Assembly (NCBI GenBank): GCA_002840125.1
Contig: PGZF01000006.1
Coordinates: forward strand, 167,817-231,816
Source of the DNA: Gammaproteobacteria bacterium HGW-Gammaproteobacteria-15
Lineage (GTDB): Bacteria > Pseudomonadota > Gammaproteobacteria > Enterobacterales > Alteromonadaceae
DNA: 64,000 nt
Direction of reading: 5' to 3'
Within the stretch, counting starts at the first letter, position 1. Every line of letters begins with the position of its first letter. Under the pieces are notes generated by a model, which saw nothing but the letters and a program-made list of their open reading frames with translations, searched no databases and was not told the DNA's origin. A program made the position numbers and the translations under genes. Below are positions 63,577 to 64,000 of the stretch, piece by piece.

Positions 63577-63911
63577 CTTAGTATCCGGTTTTATAGTTAT
63601 AGATGCCATTTGATACTAACTGAATAACTACAGGCGAGGCTATGATTTCGTTAAGGCGTGAAATTACAGAGATAAAAAGCAAAAAAGCCAACTCTGTCGA
63701 ATAGCGGTGAACTACATTGCTCACCCCATCCATGGGGTTCGCCGTTTTGCACAGCTCTGCTGCCTAAGGAGAGCGACATGGAGGTTGCGAGTGTAAAATG
63801 TTCCTGACATTTTTGTCGCATAGCGTTCGCTCGCTCGGGCAGGTTTACCACCAGGGCTACATAAGCAAAAAAGCCCCACGCTTACGCGTGAGGCTTATTT
63901 ACTTAATGAGG
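63577..63911. other. Gene-free spacer between the 5S rRNA and the S9 peptidase gene
   Basis: 335 bp without a credible gene. It contains the rRNA operon terminator (63871-63896), a second GCAAAAAAGCC block at 63679-63689, and short exact copies of 5S-region words (GCGGTGAACTAC at 63704-63715, TCGCATAGCG near 63817). A 66-codon minus frame at 63651-63851 looks spurious. Confidence 0.6.
63871..63896 (-). terminator. rRNA operon terminator
   Basis: AAGCCcCACGC / GCGTGaGGCTT stem (63871-63881, 63886-63896) with TTAC loop and GGCTTTTTTGC on the minus strand, just downstream of the 5S gene. Confidence 0.82.
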
Positions 63912-64000
63912 AGCCTGGCGGTGAACTACTCTCGCATAGCGAATGCTACACTACCATCGTCGCAGCTGCGTTTCACTTCTGAGTTCGGAATGGGATCAGG
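63912..64000 (-). rRNA. 5S ribosomal RNA (3' part; 5' end outside the window)
   Basis: The complement carries the conserved 5S words CCTGATCCCATTCCGAACTC, AGAAGTGAAACGC, CGATGGTAGTGT, GCGAGAGTAG and the 3' end CGCCAGGCT. About 89 of some 116-120 bases are present. It marks the end of an rRNA operon that lies mainly outside the window. Confidence 0.93.

Noticed and set aside
63651..63851. 66-codon minus-strand frame near the rRNA operon
   Set aside because: It lies in the rRNA-flanking spacer, no ribosome site, no family, and its sequence is made of the repeat words discussed in the findings.
1..64000. CRISPR arrays, insertion sequences, integrases, prophage genes
   Set aside because: No regularly spaced repeats, transposase or integrase motifs were seen on either strand.

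Overview
The window reads as core chromosome of a marine or freshwater gammaproteobacterium of the Rheinheimera / Arsukibacterium / Alishewanella type. This placement is inference, from recognised protein similarity (VolA-type phospholipase, PilZ gene next to radA, serB-ytjB pair) and gammaproteobacterial gene order (rpsP-rimM-trmD-rplS, aroF-tyrA, holD-rimI, rluD divergent from bamD). Genes are tightly packed on both strands. There is no integrase, transposase, CRISPR array or prophage.

Layout. 1-4.8 kb: 5' part of a VolA-type lipoprotein phospholipase, yciK, an aromatic/aspartate aminotransferase, a GAF protein, yciH and a palindromic intergenic repeat. 4.8-11 kb: a secreted or periplasmic hydrolase cluster (M28 peptidase, two amidohydrolase-superfamily proteins). 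11-17.6 kb: GGDEF-EAL protein, cytochrome c' with a cytochrome b561-type partner, penicillin-acylase-family enzyme. 17.6-19 kb: pheA behind a leader peptide and attenuator. 19-21.8 kb: solute-binding protein, LysR regulator divergent from a small VOC-like protein, DinB-family protein. 21.9-23.9 kb: a small, visibly more AT-rich accessory patch with a ccdAB toxin-antitoxin pair and two unrecognised membrane proteins. 24-32.7 kb: yaeR, TPR protein, beta-CASP nuclease, Na/Pi cotransporter-like protein, LOG protein, aroF-tyrA, C-terminal DnaJ protein. 32.7-38.6 kb: rpsP-rimM-trmD-rplS, ffh, and divergently ypjD-corB. 38.6-48 kb: lytic transglycosylase lipoprotein, gshA, PAS-type chemoreceptor, pssA, clpB, pgeF, rluD. 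48-56 kb: bamD, radA, a dual-PilZ protein, alpha/beta hydrolase, serB, ytjB, tatD. 56-64 kb: pdxH, argS, prfC, rimI, holD, tRNA-Trp, S9 peptidase and the 3' part of a 5S rRNA at the right edge.

How it fits together. Aromatic amino-acid synthesis recurs: aroF-tyrA with a candidate promoter and TyrR-like site, pheA under a classical Phe attenuator, and a TyrB/AspC-class transaminase. Translation and RNA functions dominate the right half.

I see no convincing new multi-gene system. The observations most worth checking are: the complete pheA attenuator (leader peptide plus 1:2, 2:3 and 3:4 pairings); the 15-bp tandem repeat across the holD-rimI junction, which is read in two frames and gives several alternative rimI starts; the two amidohydrolase-type proteins in which two of three domains lack the HxH metal motif; and the ccdAB / membrane-protein patch.
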